Assembly (NCBI GenBank): GCA_041751995.1
Contig: JBGSHY010000032.1
Span: 1 to 64,000, forward strand
Origin: JANMEX01 sp041751995
Lineage (GTDB): Bacteria; Pseudomonadota; Alphaproteobacteria; Rhizobiales; Rhizobiaceae
Direction: 5' to 3'
DNA length: 64,000 nt
Positions 8,759-17,615 of this stretch are shown one piece after another. Every line of letters starts with the position of its first letter. Within the stretch, counting starts at the first letter, position 1. The notes under the pieces are model-generated. The model did not search any database and was not told the DNA's origin. It saw only the letters and a program-made list of their open reading frames with translations. The translations under genes and the position numbers were made by a program.

Positions 8759-10378
8759 TTATGCGAACCAGCCTTTTTCCGACATGCGATTGTCGTTCAG
8801 GTCGTAACGGGCATGTGGAGTTGCGCCCATGACGTTCTTGGCATAGCCGTCGAGATAGTCGGTGATGGCAAAGCAAACCATGCCGCCATCATCGGAAACC
8901 AATTCCTGTGCCCTGCCGTACATTTCCTTGCGCTTGGCATCGTCCAGTTCGACGCGTGCTTCGACGATGATTTTCTGGAACTCCGGGTTGACCCAGTTGG
9001 TGTCGTTCCAGTCGCTCGGTTCGCCCTTTTCGTTGGCGCCATAGATCTGCGTCATGACCTGGTCAGCCGACAGGCGGCGGCCCCAGTACACGGCGCAGAA
9101 CGGAACCTTGAGCCAGACATTGTCCCAGTAGCCGTCGCCGGAGACCTTGTTGACCGTAAGGTCAATTCCAGCCTTCTTTGCCGATTCCTGGTAGATCTGG
9201 GCGCAGTCAACAGCTGTTGACCATGCCCCTTCCGAGGTCTGCAATTCGATGGCGGTACCAGCAGCGATACCGGCCTTCTTGAAGTGGAAAGCAGCCTTGT
9301 CAGGATCGTAAGCGCGCTGCGGCATCGCCGTGTTATAGTATGGGTTCAGGGCGTCAAGCGCATGGTCGTTACCCGGAACGGCATAACCATTGTAGACCTG
9401 TTTGATGATCGCTTCACGGTCGATGGCATATTTCAGAGCCAAGCGAAGATCGACGTTGTCCTTATAAGGGGCAGCCATTGTGTCCATAACAAAGCAGAAG
9501 CGGTTGCCCGTACCCTTTGTGCGAACGATATTCAGGTTGGCGTCCTTCATCAGAAGATCGACTGTGCGCGCGTCCAAACGGTTTGCAGCATGGATTTCGC
9601 CGGACTGCAAGGCGGCCGTGCGGGCGGCAGCATCCTGAATGTTGCGGATTTCAACCGTGTCAAAGTTGGCGCGGCCAGCCTTCCAGTAGTCGCCGCGATT
9701 CTTGAACACTAGGCGAACGCCCGGCTCGAAGGATTCCAGCGTGTAGGCACCGGTACCAATCAGTTTCTGCCAGTCGGTAAAGTCTTTCGGAACGACGATC
9801 AAATGGTAGTCGCCAAGAATGACCGGGAAGTCGGCATTGCCGGAAGTCAGGGTGATGGAAATTTCCGAAGGCGATACGGCCTTGATTTCCTTGATCTGCT
9901 CCAGAAGGCCCTTGGCCGGAGACTTGGTGTCTTCGCCGCGGTGAATGCCGATCGAGTAAAGGATGTCATCAGCATCAAGTGTTTTGCCGTTCGAGAACTT
10001 GATGCCCTGACGGACCTTGAAATTCCATTCAACAGCGCCCGGCTTGGCTTCCCAGCTTTCGAGAAGTTCACCGGTCGTATTGCCCTTGTCATCGAACTCG
10101 ATAAGGCCGTTACAGACTGCCAGCGAAGCGGCGATCATCACCGAGTCGGCATAGGTGCGCGGGTCGAGCGAGTCGGAGGCCGAGCCGCCTTCCATGCCGA
10201 TGATGAAGTTGCCGCCCTTCTTGGGCTCATCGGCATAAGCCGACTTGGTGAACAGCATGTTGGCTGCCGGAATGGTCAGGCCGGCAAGCGCTGCCAGCTG
10301 CAGAAAATCGCGGCGCGAGACTTGGCTTCGGGCTGCAAGCTTCTCGGCAAGTTTCAATTTTTGTTCAAATTCGTTCAT
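8759..10378 (-). CDS. Peptide-type ABC transporter substrate-binding protein (family 5), Tat-exported
   Basis: A 539-residue periplasmic binding protein of the SBP_bac_5 family. The N-terminus carries SRRDFLQLAALAGL and a downstream AYA cleavage region, a twin-arginine signal rather than a Sec signal. The mature part shows the family's LDPRTYAD and ESWEAKPGAVEWNFKVRQGIKFSNGK segments. The start at 10378 is preceded by GGGAG ten bases upstream; the frame is open to 10612 but the extra residues are not signal-like. It is the first gene of the importer operon, and the 370-bp gap upstream should hold the promoter. Confidence 0.92.
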   Translation of the reverse strand: MNEFEQKLKLAEKLAARSQVSRRDFLQLAALAGLTIPAANMLFTKSAYADEPKKGGNFIIGMEGGSASDSLDPRTYADSVMIAASLAVCNGLIEFDDKGNTTGELLESWEAKPGAVEWNFKVRQGIKFSNGKTLDADDILYSIGIHRGEDTKSPAKGLLEQIKEIKAVSPSEISITLTSGNADFPVILGDYHLIVVPKDFTDWQKLIGTGAYTLESFEPGVRLVFKNRGDYWKAGRANFDTVEIRNIQDAAARTAALQSGEIHAANRLDARTVDLLMKDANLNIVRTKGTGNRFCFVMDTMAAPYKDNVDLRLALKYAIDREAIIKQVYNGYAVPGNDHALDALNPYYNTAMPQRAYDPDKAAFHFKKAGIAAGTAIELQTSEGAWSTAVDCAQIYQESAKKAGIDLTVNKVSGDGYWDNVWLKVPFCAVYWGRRLSADQVMTQIYGANEKGEPSDWNDTNWVNPEFQKIIVEARVELDDAKRKEMYGRAQELVSDDGGMVCFAITDYLDGYAKNVMGATPHARYDLNDNRMSEKGWFA

Positions 10379-10748
10379 AGACAGAGTGCTCCCATTTTTG
10401 GCCGGACCTGCATAGCAATACAGATGAACGGCACTGTCAATCGATTCATTGAGGCGGAATGCTGCTTCACGCAACGGTGAAAAACGACCGAAACCTCCCC
10501 AATGGACAAGCGCCCGGCGAATTCGCGGACCATGCCAGAACGATGAAACGTCCTGTCCGGTTTCAATTTCTTGGCGCTTCGTTTTACCGGCGCTCTTGTT
10601 TTGTTCCCGCAAACTTCAGGCCGAATGCCCATGGGTAAAACCAAACGGGATTCAGGGCAAACTTGCTGCCCTGTGACGACATTGAATGTGAGAATTGCGA
10701 CGTTGACGCCGTTTGCGCAAAATAGCGTTTCTTTATTGGTGCGTCATT
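10379..10748. promoter_or_regulatory. Intergenic region upstream of the peptide transporter operon
   Basis: A 370-bp stretch without a convincing gene between the SelW-like gene and the transporter operon, both on the minus strand. It contains a perfect 7-bp inverted repeat, CAGGGCA and TGCCCTG, around a 7-nt loop at 10653-10673. On the minus strand this lies 76-96 bases after the SelW-like stop. It could end that transcript, though no strong U-run follows, or act as an operator for the transporter. I could not identify a clear -35/-10 pair. Confidence 0.35.
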
Positions 10749-11036
10749 TCACACCGGGCGGTCAGAATGGCCGAGATCACGCTCCGGCCAGACCTCATCG
10801 CGCAATTTCTGTTTGAGGACTTTGGCTTCCGGAAAGCCACCGTCAAATTTGCGGTCCCAGATGGTTTTGTCGTTGACCGCAATGACAAATATTCCGCCGG
10901 TTCCGGGGATCAGTGCAACCTCGCCAAGATCCTGGCCGAATGTCTGCAGCAGTTCCTGCGCCATCCACGCCGCACGCAGCATCCAGTTGCATTGGGTGCA
11001 ATAGGCGATCGTGACGCGCGGTTTGGGCTCAGCCAT
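10749..11036 (-). CDS. SelT/SelW/SelH (Rdx) family thioredoxin-like protein
   Basis: A 95-residue protein with the selenoprotein-W-like fold. The N-terminal strand RVTIAYCTQCNW contains a C-x2-C motif at residues 13 and 16, where eukaryotic SelW has selenocysteine at the second position. The GTGGIFVIAVNDKTIWDRK segment and the FPEAKVLKQKLRD helix complete the domain. A redox or redox-partner role is expected, but bacterial members are poorly characterised. GGAGAG lies seven bases before the start. The gene is divergent from the aldo/keto reductase, 70 bp away. Confidence 0.88.
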   Translation of the reverse strand: MAEPKPRVTIAYCTQCNWMLRAAWMAQELLQTFGQDLGEVALIPGTGGIFVIAVNDKTIWDRKFDGGFPEAKVLKQKLRDEVWPERDLGHSDRPV

Positions 11037-11106
11037 TTAATTTCTCTCCTGTCTGGACAAACACGCAAATGACCACCAGTTTCCGCCTCACGCAATCAGG
11101 AAGCAC

Positions 11107-12168
11107 ATGCAAATGGAAAAACGCAAGCTCGGCACCACCGGCATCGACGTGTCGCTGATCTGCCTCGGCACCATGACTTATGGCGAGCAGAACACGGAAA
11201 ACGAAGGTCACGGCCAGATGGACCGGGCGGTGGAGGTCGGTGTGAATTTCTTCGACACAGCGGAACTTTACGCGATCCCGCCAAAGCCGGAAACGCAAGG
11301 CCGCACCGAGGAAATCATTGGCACCTGGTTTCAGGCGCGCAAGAACCGGTCGGACATTATCCTTGCATCCAAAGTCGTCGGCCGCTCCGGCATGACCTGG
11401 TTCCGTGATGACAAGTCGCCTTCAAGGCTCACACGCGCCCAGATGACCGAGGCGTTGAACAAGAGCCTCAAACGGCTGCAGACCGACTATATCGATCTTT
11501 ATCAGGTTCACTTCCCTGAACGGCCGATCCCGTGGGGTTCAACACCCACCAACTTTCGCACAACCGCTTACAAATCGGCAGATGATGAAACCTCGATTGC
11601 CGAACAGCTGGATGTGCTTGATGGTTTTGTGAAATCCGGCAAGGTGCGCTGGATCGGCCTGTCCAATGAAAGCCCGTGGGGCACCATGAAGTTCCTCGCC
11701 GAAAGCGACCGGCTCGGACTTGCCCGCGTCGAGTCGGTGCAGAACGCCTACAATCTGGTCAACCGCACCTACGAGACCGGCTCGGCGGAAATCACCATGC
11801 GCGAAAGCGTGTCGCTCCTGGCCTACTCGCCGCTGGCGCAAGGCTACCTCACCGGCAAATACCGCAATGGCGCCCTGCCTGCCGGCGCGCGCAAAACCCT
11901 GTTCAACAGATTGCAGCGCTATGAGACGCCGGGCTCTGACGTCGCCTATGAAGCCTACTTCGCGCTTGCGGAAGAAATCGGCCTGTCACCAACAACGCTG
12001 GCGCTGGCATTCGTCAATTCGCGCACATTTCTCACCTCCAACATCATCGGCGCCACGACCATGGCGCAGCTGGAGGAATGTCTTGCCTCAGCAAATGTCA
12101 CGCTTTCCGACGAAGTGCTGGCGAAGATCGACGCCATTCATCAGCTGCACATGAATCCGTGCCCATGA
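11107..12168 (+). CDS. Aldo/keto reductase (Tas-like)
   Basis: A 353-residue NADP(H)-dependent aldo/keto reductase of the (beta/alpha)8 fold. The start is MEKRKLGTTGIDVSLICLGTM; the active-site segment NFFDTAELY supplies Asp and Tyr, and LNKSLKRLQTDYIDLYQVHFP precedes the catalytic His. Length and the long insertion after the catalytic segment fit the Tas subgroup rather than short AKRs. The C-terminal NIIGATTMAQLEEC motif binds the NADP phosphate. The physiological substrate is unknown. ATG 11107 (after AGGAAGCAC) or 11113 may be the start. It converges with polA, 18 bp apart. Confidence 0.9.
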   Translation: MQMEKRKLGTTGIDVSLICLGTMTYGEQNTENEGHGQMDRAVEVGVNFFDTAELYAIPPKPETQGRTEEIIGTWFQARKNRSDIILASKVVGRSGMTWFRDDKSPSRLTRAQMTEALNKSLKRLQTDYIDLYQVHFPERPIPWGSTPTNFRTTAYKSADDETSIAEQLDVLDGFVKSGKVRWIGLSNESPWGTMKFLAESDRLGLARVESVQNAYNLVNRTYETGSAEITMRESVSLLAYSPLAQGYLTGKYRNGALPAGARKTLFNRLQRYETPGSDVAYEAYFALAEEIGLSPTTLALAFVNSRTFLTSNIIGATTMAQLEECLASANVTLSDEVLAKIDAIHQLHMNPCP

Positions 12169-12186
12169 TTGCCTGAAACTGAAAAG

Positions 12187-15150
12187 TCAGTGCGCCTCAT
12201 CCCAATTACGGGCGGAGCGCACATCGACCTTTAGTGGCACAGCCATGTCAAGCGCCGGCAGGGCGGCGTTTTCCATGACATGCCGGATCACTGGCATAGC
12301 TGTCTCGGCCAGCGTTTCTGGAGCTTCGAACACCAGTTCGTCATGCACCTGCAGAAGCATCCGCACGTCATCCAGCTTCGCTTTTTCAAGCGCATCTTCC
12401 ATGCGGATCATGGCGCGGCGGATGACATCGGCAGCCGAGCCTTGTATCGGCGCGTTGATCGCCGCGCGCTCGTTAAACGCCCGGACCTGCGGATTGCTTG
12501 AGCGGATTTCAGGGTAGTGCGCGCGGCGACCGAAGATGGTTTCGACATAGCCATGTTCGCGGCAAAACGCCTTGGTCGCCTCCATGTAATTCCTGATGCC
12601 CGGAAAACGCTCGAAATATTTCTTGATATATTGGCCTGCCTCTTCGCGCGGGATCGACAGCTGGTTGGCAAGCCCGAATGCCGAAATGCCATAGATGATG
12701 CCGAAGTTGATCGCCTTGGCGCGACGGCGAACATCCGACGGCATGCCTTCAACCGGCACGTCGAACATTTCTGATGCTGTCATGGCATGTATGTCGATCC
12801 CGTCCTCGAAAGCCTTGCGCAGTTGCGGAATGTCCGCGACATGCGCCAAGACCCGCAGTTCGATCTGGCTGTAGTCGGCGGAAATCAGAACGTTTCCCGG
12901 CTCGGCGATGAATGCAGTCCGGATCTTGCGCCCTTCGGCTGTGCGCACCGGAATGTTCTGGATATTCGGCTCGGACGAGGACAGCCGTCCCGTCGTTGTC
13001 GCGGCGAGCGCGAAAGACGTGTGCACACGCTTTGTGCGCGGATTGATGTAGGTCGGCAGCGCATCCGTGTAAGTGCTTTTCAACTTGGTCAGCTGGCGCC
13101 AGTCAACAATCTTGCGCGGCAGTTCATGGCCCGCCGCCGCAAGATCTTCCAGCACATCAGCGGACGTTGACCATTGCCCAGTGGCCGTCTTTTTCCCGCC
13201 CGGCAGGCTCATTTTCCCGAACAGGATGTCGCCAAGCTGCTTGGGTGAACCCGGATTGAACCGCTCGCCGGCCGCAACGTAAATCTCCTCCTCCAGCCGC
13301 GCCGCCGTCTGCGCAAACTCCCCCGAAAGCCGCGACAGGATTTGCCGGTCGATGGCGATACCCCGTTTTTCCATCCGCGCAATCACGTCAACCAGAGGCC
13401 GTTCCAGCCGCTCGTAAACGACGGTCATCTGCTCGGCAGCAAGTCTTGGCTTCAACACCTCCCAAAGCCGTAAGGTCACGTCCGCATCTTCTGCAGCATA
13501 AGCGGTGGCCTGTTCCAGTCCGACCTGGTCGAATGTCACCTTGGATTTGCCGGTGCCGGTGGTTTCCTTGTAGGAAATCGGCTTGTGGCCGAGGTGCTTT
13601 TCCGAAAGCTCGTCCATGCCATGGTTGGTGCGGCCCGCATCCAGCGCATAGGACATCAACATCGTGTCGTCGAACGGCGTGATGGTGACGCCGAGCTGGT
13701 TCATGATGTGCCAGTCATATTTCATGTTCTGGCCGATTTTCAGCACTGCGGGATGCTCGAGCACCGGCTTCAGGATCGCCAGCGCATCTTTCAGCGCAAT
13801 CTGCCCGTCAACCTTGCCGCCGCCGAGCAGATCGCCGTTGCCCGACATATGGCCGAGCGGGACATAGGCCGCATGGCCGGCCCGCGTTGCCAGCGACAGG
13901 CCGACGATGTTGGCCTGCAGCGCATCGAGCGAGTCTGTCTCGGTGTCGAAGGCCAGTATCCCGCAGTCCAGCGCTTCCTCCGCCCATGCCTTCAGCGTTT
14001 CGGCATCACGGATGCAGGCATACCGTGTCGTGTCAATCTTGGCCGCAACGCCAGCTTCCGCCCGCGCTGCCGCAAGCATCGCCGGGGTCAGACTTCCGGC
14101 TGGTGCCTTAATGGCCGGCTTGGGAGCAGCACCTTGCGCGACGGCAGGTGTTGCGGACACGTCGCTGGTGCCGACGGTCGATGCCGCAGCCTCGTCCACA
14201 TCCGGCCCATGCCGGTCTCCATCGACAATCACATTTGCCGGATCGACCGAAGACGCATCCGTCCCGGTCGCTTCCGCCACGCGGCGCGTCAGCGAAGTGA
14301 ATTCCATGGCTTTCAGGAACGCCACCAGCTTCGGCCCGTTTACCGCGTCCAGCGTCAGTGCATCGAGCGGGGTGACGCCGGGCACGTCTTTTTTCAGCGT
14401 CACCAGTTCGCGTGACAGCCGGATCTTGTCGATGTTGTCGAGAATGCCTTGGCGGCGCTTTTCCTGCTTGATCTCGCCTGCCCGTGCCAAAAGCGTTTCC
14501 AGATCGCCATATTCCTCCAGAAGCGTGGCCGCCGTCTTTGGCCCGATTCCAGGTACGCCAGGAACGTTATCGACCGAATCTCCTGTCAATGACTGCAGGT
14601 CGATCATCTTCTCCGGCGGCACGCCCCACTTTTCGATCACGTCGGCAATGCCGAGCCGCTTGTCTTTCATCGTGTCGTAAAGCGTCACCTTGGGCCCGAC
14701 GAGCTGCATCAGATCCTTGTCGGACGAGATGATTGTCACGTCGCCGCCGGCAGCGAGCGCCTGTTGGGTATAGGTCGCAATGAGATCGTCCGCCTCGAAA
14801 CCCTGCATTTCTATGCACGGCAGGTCAAAGGCGATGGTTGCCTGCCGGATCAGCCCGAACTGCGGCACAAGATCCTCCGGCGGCGCGGAGCGGTTGGCTT
14901 TGTATTCGGGGTAAATTTCGTTGCGGAATGTTTTCGACGAATAGTCGAAAATCACCGCGAAATGCGTTGGCGTGACGCCGACAGACGTGTCACGCGCTTC
15001 CTTCACCAGCTTCCACAGCATGTTGCAGAAGCCAGACACGGCCCCGACCGGCGTGCCGTCGGATTTGCGGGTCAGCGGAGGAAGGGCGTGATAGGCGCGG
15101 AAGATATAGCCCGAACCGTCCACCAGAAAGAGATGATCGCCTTGTTTCAT
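12187..15150 (-). CDS. polA: DNA polymerase I
   Basis: A 987-residue enzyme with the full three-domain layout. The N-terminal 5'-nuclease domain covers roughly residues 1-300 (FEADDLIATYTQQA, SSDKDLMQLVGPKVTLYD). The proofreading 3'-to-5' exonuclease (ILAFDTETDSLDA) appears intact because the DxE residues are kept. The C-terminal polymerase carries SADYSQIELRVLAH, RRAKAINFGIIYG and LQVHDELVFE. It fills Okazaki-fragment gaps and repairs DNA. An Ala/Pro-rich linker (about residues 325-365) joins the first two domains and makes the protein longer than the E. coli enzyme. It is transcribed away from the probable small RNA at 15284-15432. Confidence 0.97.
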   Translation of the reverse strand: MKQGDHLFLVDGSGYIFRAYHALPPLTRKSDGTPVGAVSGFCNMLWKLVKEARDTSVGVTPTHFAVIFDYSSKTFRNEIYPEYKANRSAPPEDLVPQFGLIRQATIAFDLPCIEMQGFEADDLIATYTQQALAAGGDVTIISSDKDLMQLVGPKVTLYDTMKDKRLGIADVIEKWGVPPEKMIDLQSLTGDSVDNVPGVPGIGPKTAATLLEEYGDLETLLARAGEIKQEKRRQGILDNIDKIRLSRELVTLKKDVPGVTPLDALTLDAVNGPKLVAFLKAMEFTSLTRRVAEATGTDASSVDPANVIVDGDRHGPDVDEAAASTVGTSDVSATPAVAQGAAPKPAIKAPAGSLTPAMLAAARAEAGVAAKIDTTRYACIRDAETLKAWAEEALDCGILAFDTETDSLDALQANIVGLSLATRAGHAAYVPLGHMSGNGDLLGGGKVDGQIALKDALAILKPVLEHPAVLKIGQNMKYDWHIMNQLGVTITPFDDTMLMSYALDAGRTNHGMDELSEKHLGHKPISYKETTGTGKSKVTFDQVGLEQATAYAAEDADVTLRLWEVLKPRLAAEQMTVVYERLERPLVDVIARMEKRGIAIDRQILSRLSGEFAQTAARLEEEIYVAAGERFNPGSPKQLGDILFGKMSLPGGKKTATGQWSTSADVLEDLAAAGHELPRKIVDWRQLTKLKSTYTDALPTYINPRTKRVHTSFALAATTTGRLSSSEPNIQNIPVRTAEGRKIRTAFIAEPGNVLISADYSQIELRVLAHVADIPQLRKAFEDGIDIHAMTASEMFDVPVEGMPSDVRRRAKAINFGIIYGISAFGLANQLSIPREEAGQYIKKYFERFPGIRNYMEATKAFCREHGYVETIFGRRAHYPEIRSSNPQVRAFNERAAINAPIQGSAADVIRRAMIRMEDALEKAKLDDVRMLLQVHDELVFEAPETLAETAMPVIRHVMENAALPALDMAVPLKVDVRSARNWDEAH

Positions 15151-15248
15151 GAAAACAGGAATAGCGCGGCGCCATCGGTCCTGTCCATGCCGGGCAAAGC
15201 GGTTCTTGCCATCACGGCATCGTTACAAATCCGTAATGTAAAGCGTCC

Positions 15249-15277
15249 TTGAATCGCCACAATCGGAGGCCCAAATA
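15249..15277 (+). promoter_or_regulatory. Candidate promoter of the small RNA next to polA
   Basis: TTGAAT at 15249-15254 is followed by exactly 17 bases and then CAAATA at 15272-15277, a reasonable sigma-70-type pair. A start seven bases further on (about 15284) would give a transcript of roughly 150 nt ending at the terminator at 15396-15437. The match is inferred by eye and the -10 element is weak. Confidence 0.4.
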
Positions 15278-15283
15278 GGACAT

Positions 15284-15432
15284 GTCGACGTAAATGTTGA
15301 CGTCTGGAACGGCTCGTCCCCCGCCCGTCCAGGCAACGCGGCAGCCTCATCCCCCTCTTGCAGGCTGCCGCACCAGTTTGTTGAGTACCCGATTTGACCG
15401 TCATGGCTTCCCCGGCCATGGCGGTCTTTCCT
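15284..15432 (+). ncRNA. Probable trans-acting small RNA, alpha-r7 (Smr7C)-like
   Basis: The 341-bp gap between polA and the M20 peptidase gene contains three consecutive stem-loops on the plus strand. The first is GACGT/ACGTC with an 8-nt loop near 15288. The second has perfect 10-bp arms, GCGGCAGCCT (15338-15347) and AGGCTGCCGC (15362-15371), with a loop rich in C and U (CAUCCCCCUCUUGC). The third is a 12-bp terminator stem followed by U/C-rich sequence. A promoter-like pair precedes it. Three hairpins, about 150 nt, a pyrimidine-rich apical loop able to pair with Shine-Dalgarno sequences, and a position beside polA together match what I recall of rhizobial alpha-r7 RNAs. The family assignment is from memory. 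Confidence 0.55.
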
Positions 15433-15437
15433 TTTCC
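15396..15437 (+). terminator. Rho-independent terminator of the small RNA
   Basis: GACCGTCATGGC (15396-15407) pairs with GCCATGGCGGTC (15415-15426) through a 7-nt loop, with one T-G wobble, giving a 12-bp stem. TTTCCTTTTCC follows directly. Its presence upstream of, and in the same direction as, the peptidase gene requires an independent plus-strand transcript ending here, which supports the small RNA call. Confidence 0.65.
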
Positions 15438-15491
15438 AGGCCCTGCAAAGCAGATAGTGTCGCACCCGAATCGGAACCGGAGAAACAGCAA

Positions 15492-16865
15492 ATGACCGAC
15501 AAGGTCTTGGACGAAATCGACCGCGCCCTGGATGAAAGCCTGAAACGGCTGTTTGCGCTGATGAAAATTCCGTCGATCTCGACCGACCCGGCCTATGCCA
15601 AGGAATGCCGCCGCGCCGCCGAATGGCTGGCGAAGGATCTGGAAAGCATGGGGTTCTCCGCTTCTGTCCGCTCCACCTCCGGCCATCCGGTGGTCGTCGG
15701 CCACCACGACGGCGAAGGCCCGCATGTTTTGTTCTACGGCCATTATGACGTCCAGCCGGTCGATCCGCTGAATCTGTGGGACGCCGAGCCGTTTGCCGCT
15801 TCCCTGCGCACCCGGGCCGACGGCACCAAGGAAATTTTCGGCCGCGGCTCTGCCGATGACAAGGGCCAGCTGATGACCTTCCTTGAAGCGTGCCGCGCCT
15901 ACAAGAAAGTCAACGGCCGTCTGCCCTGCCGTGTCACGGTCATGCTGGAAGGCGAAGAAGAATCCGGCTCGCCCTCGCTCAAGCCGTTCCTCACCGCCAA
16001 TGCCAAGGAACTCAAGGCCGACGTTGCGCTGGTTTGCGATACCAACATGCTCGATCGGCAAACGCCGGCCATTTCCACCGGGCTTCGTGGCCTGATGGAA
16101 GAGGAAATCACCATTCATGCCGCCTCGCGCGACCTGCATTCCGGCTATTACGGCGGCGCAGCGGCCAACCCGATCCATATCCTGACCAAAATCCTTGCCG
16201 ATTTCCGCGCAGCCGATGGCAGCATCACCATCCCGGATTTTTATGAGGGCGTCGAAGAGACCCCTGCAGACATTCTGAAAATGTGGGACGGCCTTGGGCG
16301 CACCACGGAGAAAGTGCTCGGCGAAATCGGTTTGTCACAGCTTGCGGGCGAAAAGGGCCGCACGCTGCTCGAGCTCACCTGGGCCCGCCCGACACTGGAA
16401 GTCAACGGCATCACCGGCGGCTACACCGGCGAAGGCTTCAAGACTGTCATCCCGGCCGAGGCCTCCGCCAAGATTTCCTGCCGCCTGGTGCACAAGCAGG
16501 ACCCGGAAAAGATCCGCGCCAATTTCCGCAAATTCGTCGAGGACCGCATCCCGTCCGATTGCTCGGTGTCCTTCATCAATCATGGCGGCTCACCTGCGGT
16601 GCAGCTGGCCTATGACTCCCCCGTTCTGGCCAAAACCAAAAAGGCGCTGTCCGATGAATGGCCGAACCCCGCGGTCATGATCGCCATGGGCGGTTCGATC
16701 CCGGTGGTCGGCGATTTCCAGAACACTCTCGGCATGGAATCCGTGCTGGTTGGTTTTGGCCTTGCCGACGACCGCATCCATTCGCCGAACGAAAAATATG
16801 ATCTTTCCTCGTTCCACAAGGGCGCCCGTTCCTGGGCGCGCATATTGGCCGCGCTGGCCGCCTGA
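15492..16865 (+). CDS. M20/M25/M40 family dipeptidase
   Basis: A 457-residue cytosolic dizinc peptidase of the M20 clan. Metal and catalytic motifs are in order: FYGHYDVQPVD (His and Asp), GRGSADDKGQL (bridging Asp), EGEEESGS (catalytic and metal Glu), then CDTNMLD. The inserted dimerisation domain contains HSGYYGGAAANP. The closest described relatives are carnosinase-like dipeptidases. The start at 15492 has GGAG nine bases upstream; the frame is open further up to 15294 but that would lie inside the probable small RNA. nrnC follows after 14 bp. Confidence 0.92.
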   Translation: MTDKVLDEIDRALDESLKRLFALMKIPSISTDPAYAKECRRAAEWLAKDLESMGFSASVRSTSGHPVVVGHHDGEGPHVLFYGHYDVQPVDPLNLWDAEPFAASLRTRADGTKEIFGRGSADDKGQLMTFLEACRAYKKVNGRLPCRVTVMLEGEEESGSPSLKPFLTANAKELKADVALVCDTNMLDRQTPAISTGLRGLMEEEITIHAASRDLHSGYYGGAAANPIHILTKILADFRAADGSITIPDFYEGVEETPADILKMWDGLGRTTEKVLGEIGLSQLAGEKGRTLLELTWARPTLEVNGITGGYTGEGFKTVIPAEASAKISCRLVHKQDPEKIRANFRKFVEDRIPSDCSVSFINHGGSPAVQLAYDSPVLAKTKKALSDEWPNPAVMIAMGGSIPVVGDFQNTLGMESVLVGFGLADDRIHSPNEKYDLSSFHKGARSWARILAALAA

Positions 16866-16879
16866 TCCGGAGTTTCAAG

Positions 16880-17497
16880 ATGACCATCCGCTACCATGAA
16901 GGCGATCTGCCGGACCTGAAGCACTATGATGTCGATGCCGTCGCCATCGACACGGAAACGCTCGGCCTCAACCCGCACCGCGACCGGCTCTGCGTCGTTC
17001 AGATTTCGCCGGGTGACGGATCCGCCGACGTCATCCGCATCGCGCCGGGCCAGAAAAAAGCCCCCAATCTGGTCAAGCTGCTCAAGGACCGGAAGATTAC
17101 CAAGATTTTCCATTTCGGCCGTTTTGACATCGCCGTATTGAACAATGCGTTCAACACTGACACCGCACCGGTGTTCTGCACCAAGATCGCCTCCCGCCTG
17201 ACGCGCACATACACCGACCGTCACGGCCTCAAGGACATCTGCAACGAGTTGCTCGACGTGCAGCTGTCAAAGGTGCAGCAATCCTCCGACTGGGCGGCGG
17301 AAAAGCTCTCACAGGCGCAACTCGAATATGCCGCATCTGACGTGCTTTACCTGCATCGGCTGAAAGCGGAGCTTGAAAAGCGCCTCGCACGCGAAGGTCG
17401 GACGGAAATGGCTGCAGCCTGCTTCAAATTCCTGCCGACCCGTGCCGAACTCGACCTCGCCGGTTGGCCTGAAGAGGATATTTTCGCCCATTCGTAA
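16880..17497 (+). CDS. nrnC: NrnC-type 3'-5' oligoribonuclease (RNase D-like)
   Basis: A 205-residue DEDDy exonuclease: AIDTETLGL supplies the first Asp and Glu, IFHFGRFDIAVL the second Asp, and YAASDVLYLHRL the Tyr and last Asp. The protein lacks the HRDC domains of true RNase D and matches, along its whole length, what I know of Bartonella/Brucella NrnC, including the RTYTDRHGLKDIC stretch and the C-terminal IFAHS. NrnC degrades dinucleotides such as pGpG at the end of RNA and c-di-GMP turnover and replaces Orn in many alphaproteobacteria. It lies 14 bp after the dipeptidase gene. Confidence 0.93.
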   Translation: MTIRYHEGDLPDLKHYDVDAVAIDTETLGLNPHRDRLCVVQISPGDGSADVIRIAPGQKKAPNLVKLLKDRKITKIFHFGRFDIAVLNNAFNTDTAPVFCTKIASRLTRTYTDRHGLKDICNELLDVQLSKVQQSSDWAAEKLSQAQLEYAASDVLYLHRLKAELEKRLAREGRTEMAAACFKFLPTRAELDLAGWPEEDIFAHS

Positions 17498-17615
17498 GCG
17501 CGCTGCACAAAACCTGAGTTAACCGCACCTTAAACCGCCGCATTTAGTTTGCATGGGCAGTCGCTATTGACGCCGGACACAGCTCGTCCGTTGCAAACTT
17601 GTTTAAGGTGGTGAT

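Noticed and set aside
15294..15491. Upstream extension of the M20 dipeptidase frame
   Set aside because: The extra 66 codons overlap the three hairpins of the probable small RNA, while ATG 15492 has a proper ribosome site and begins the conserved domain.
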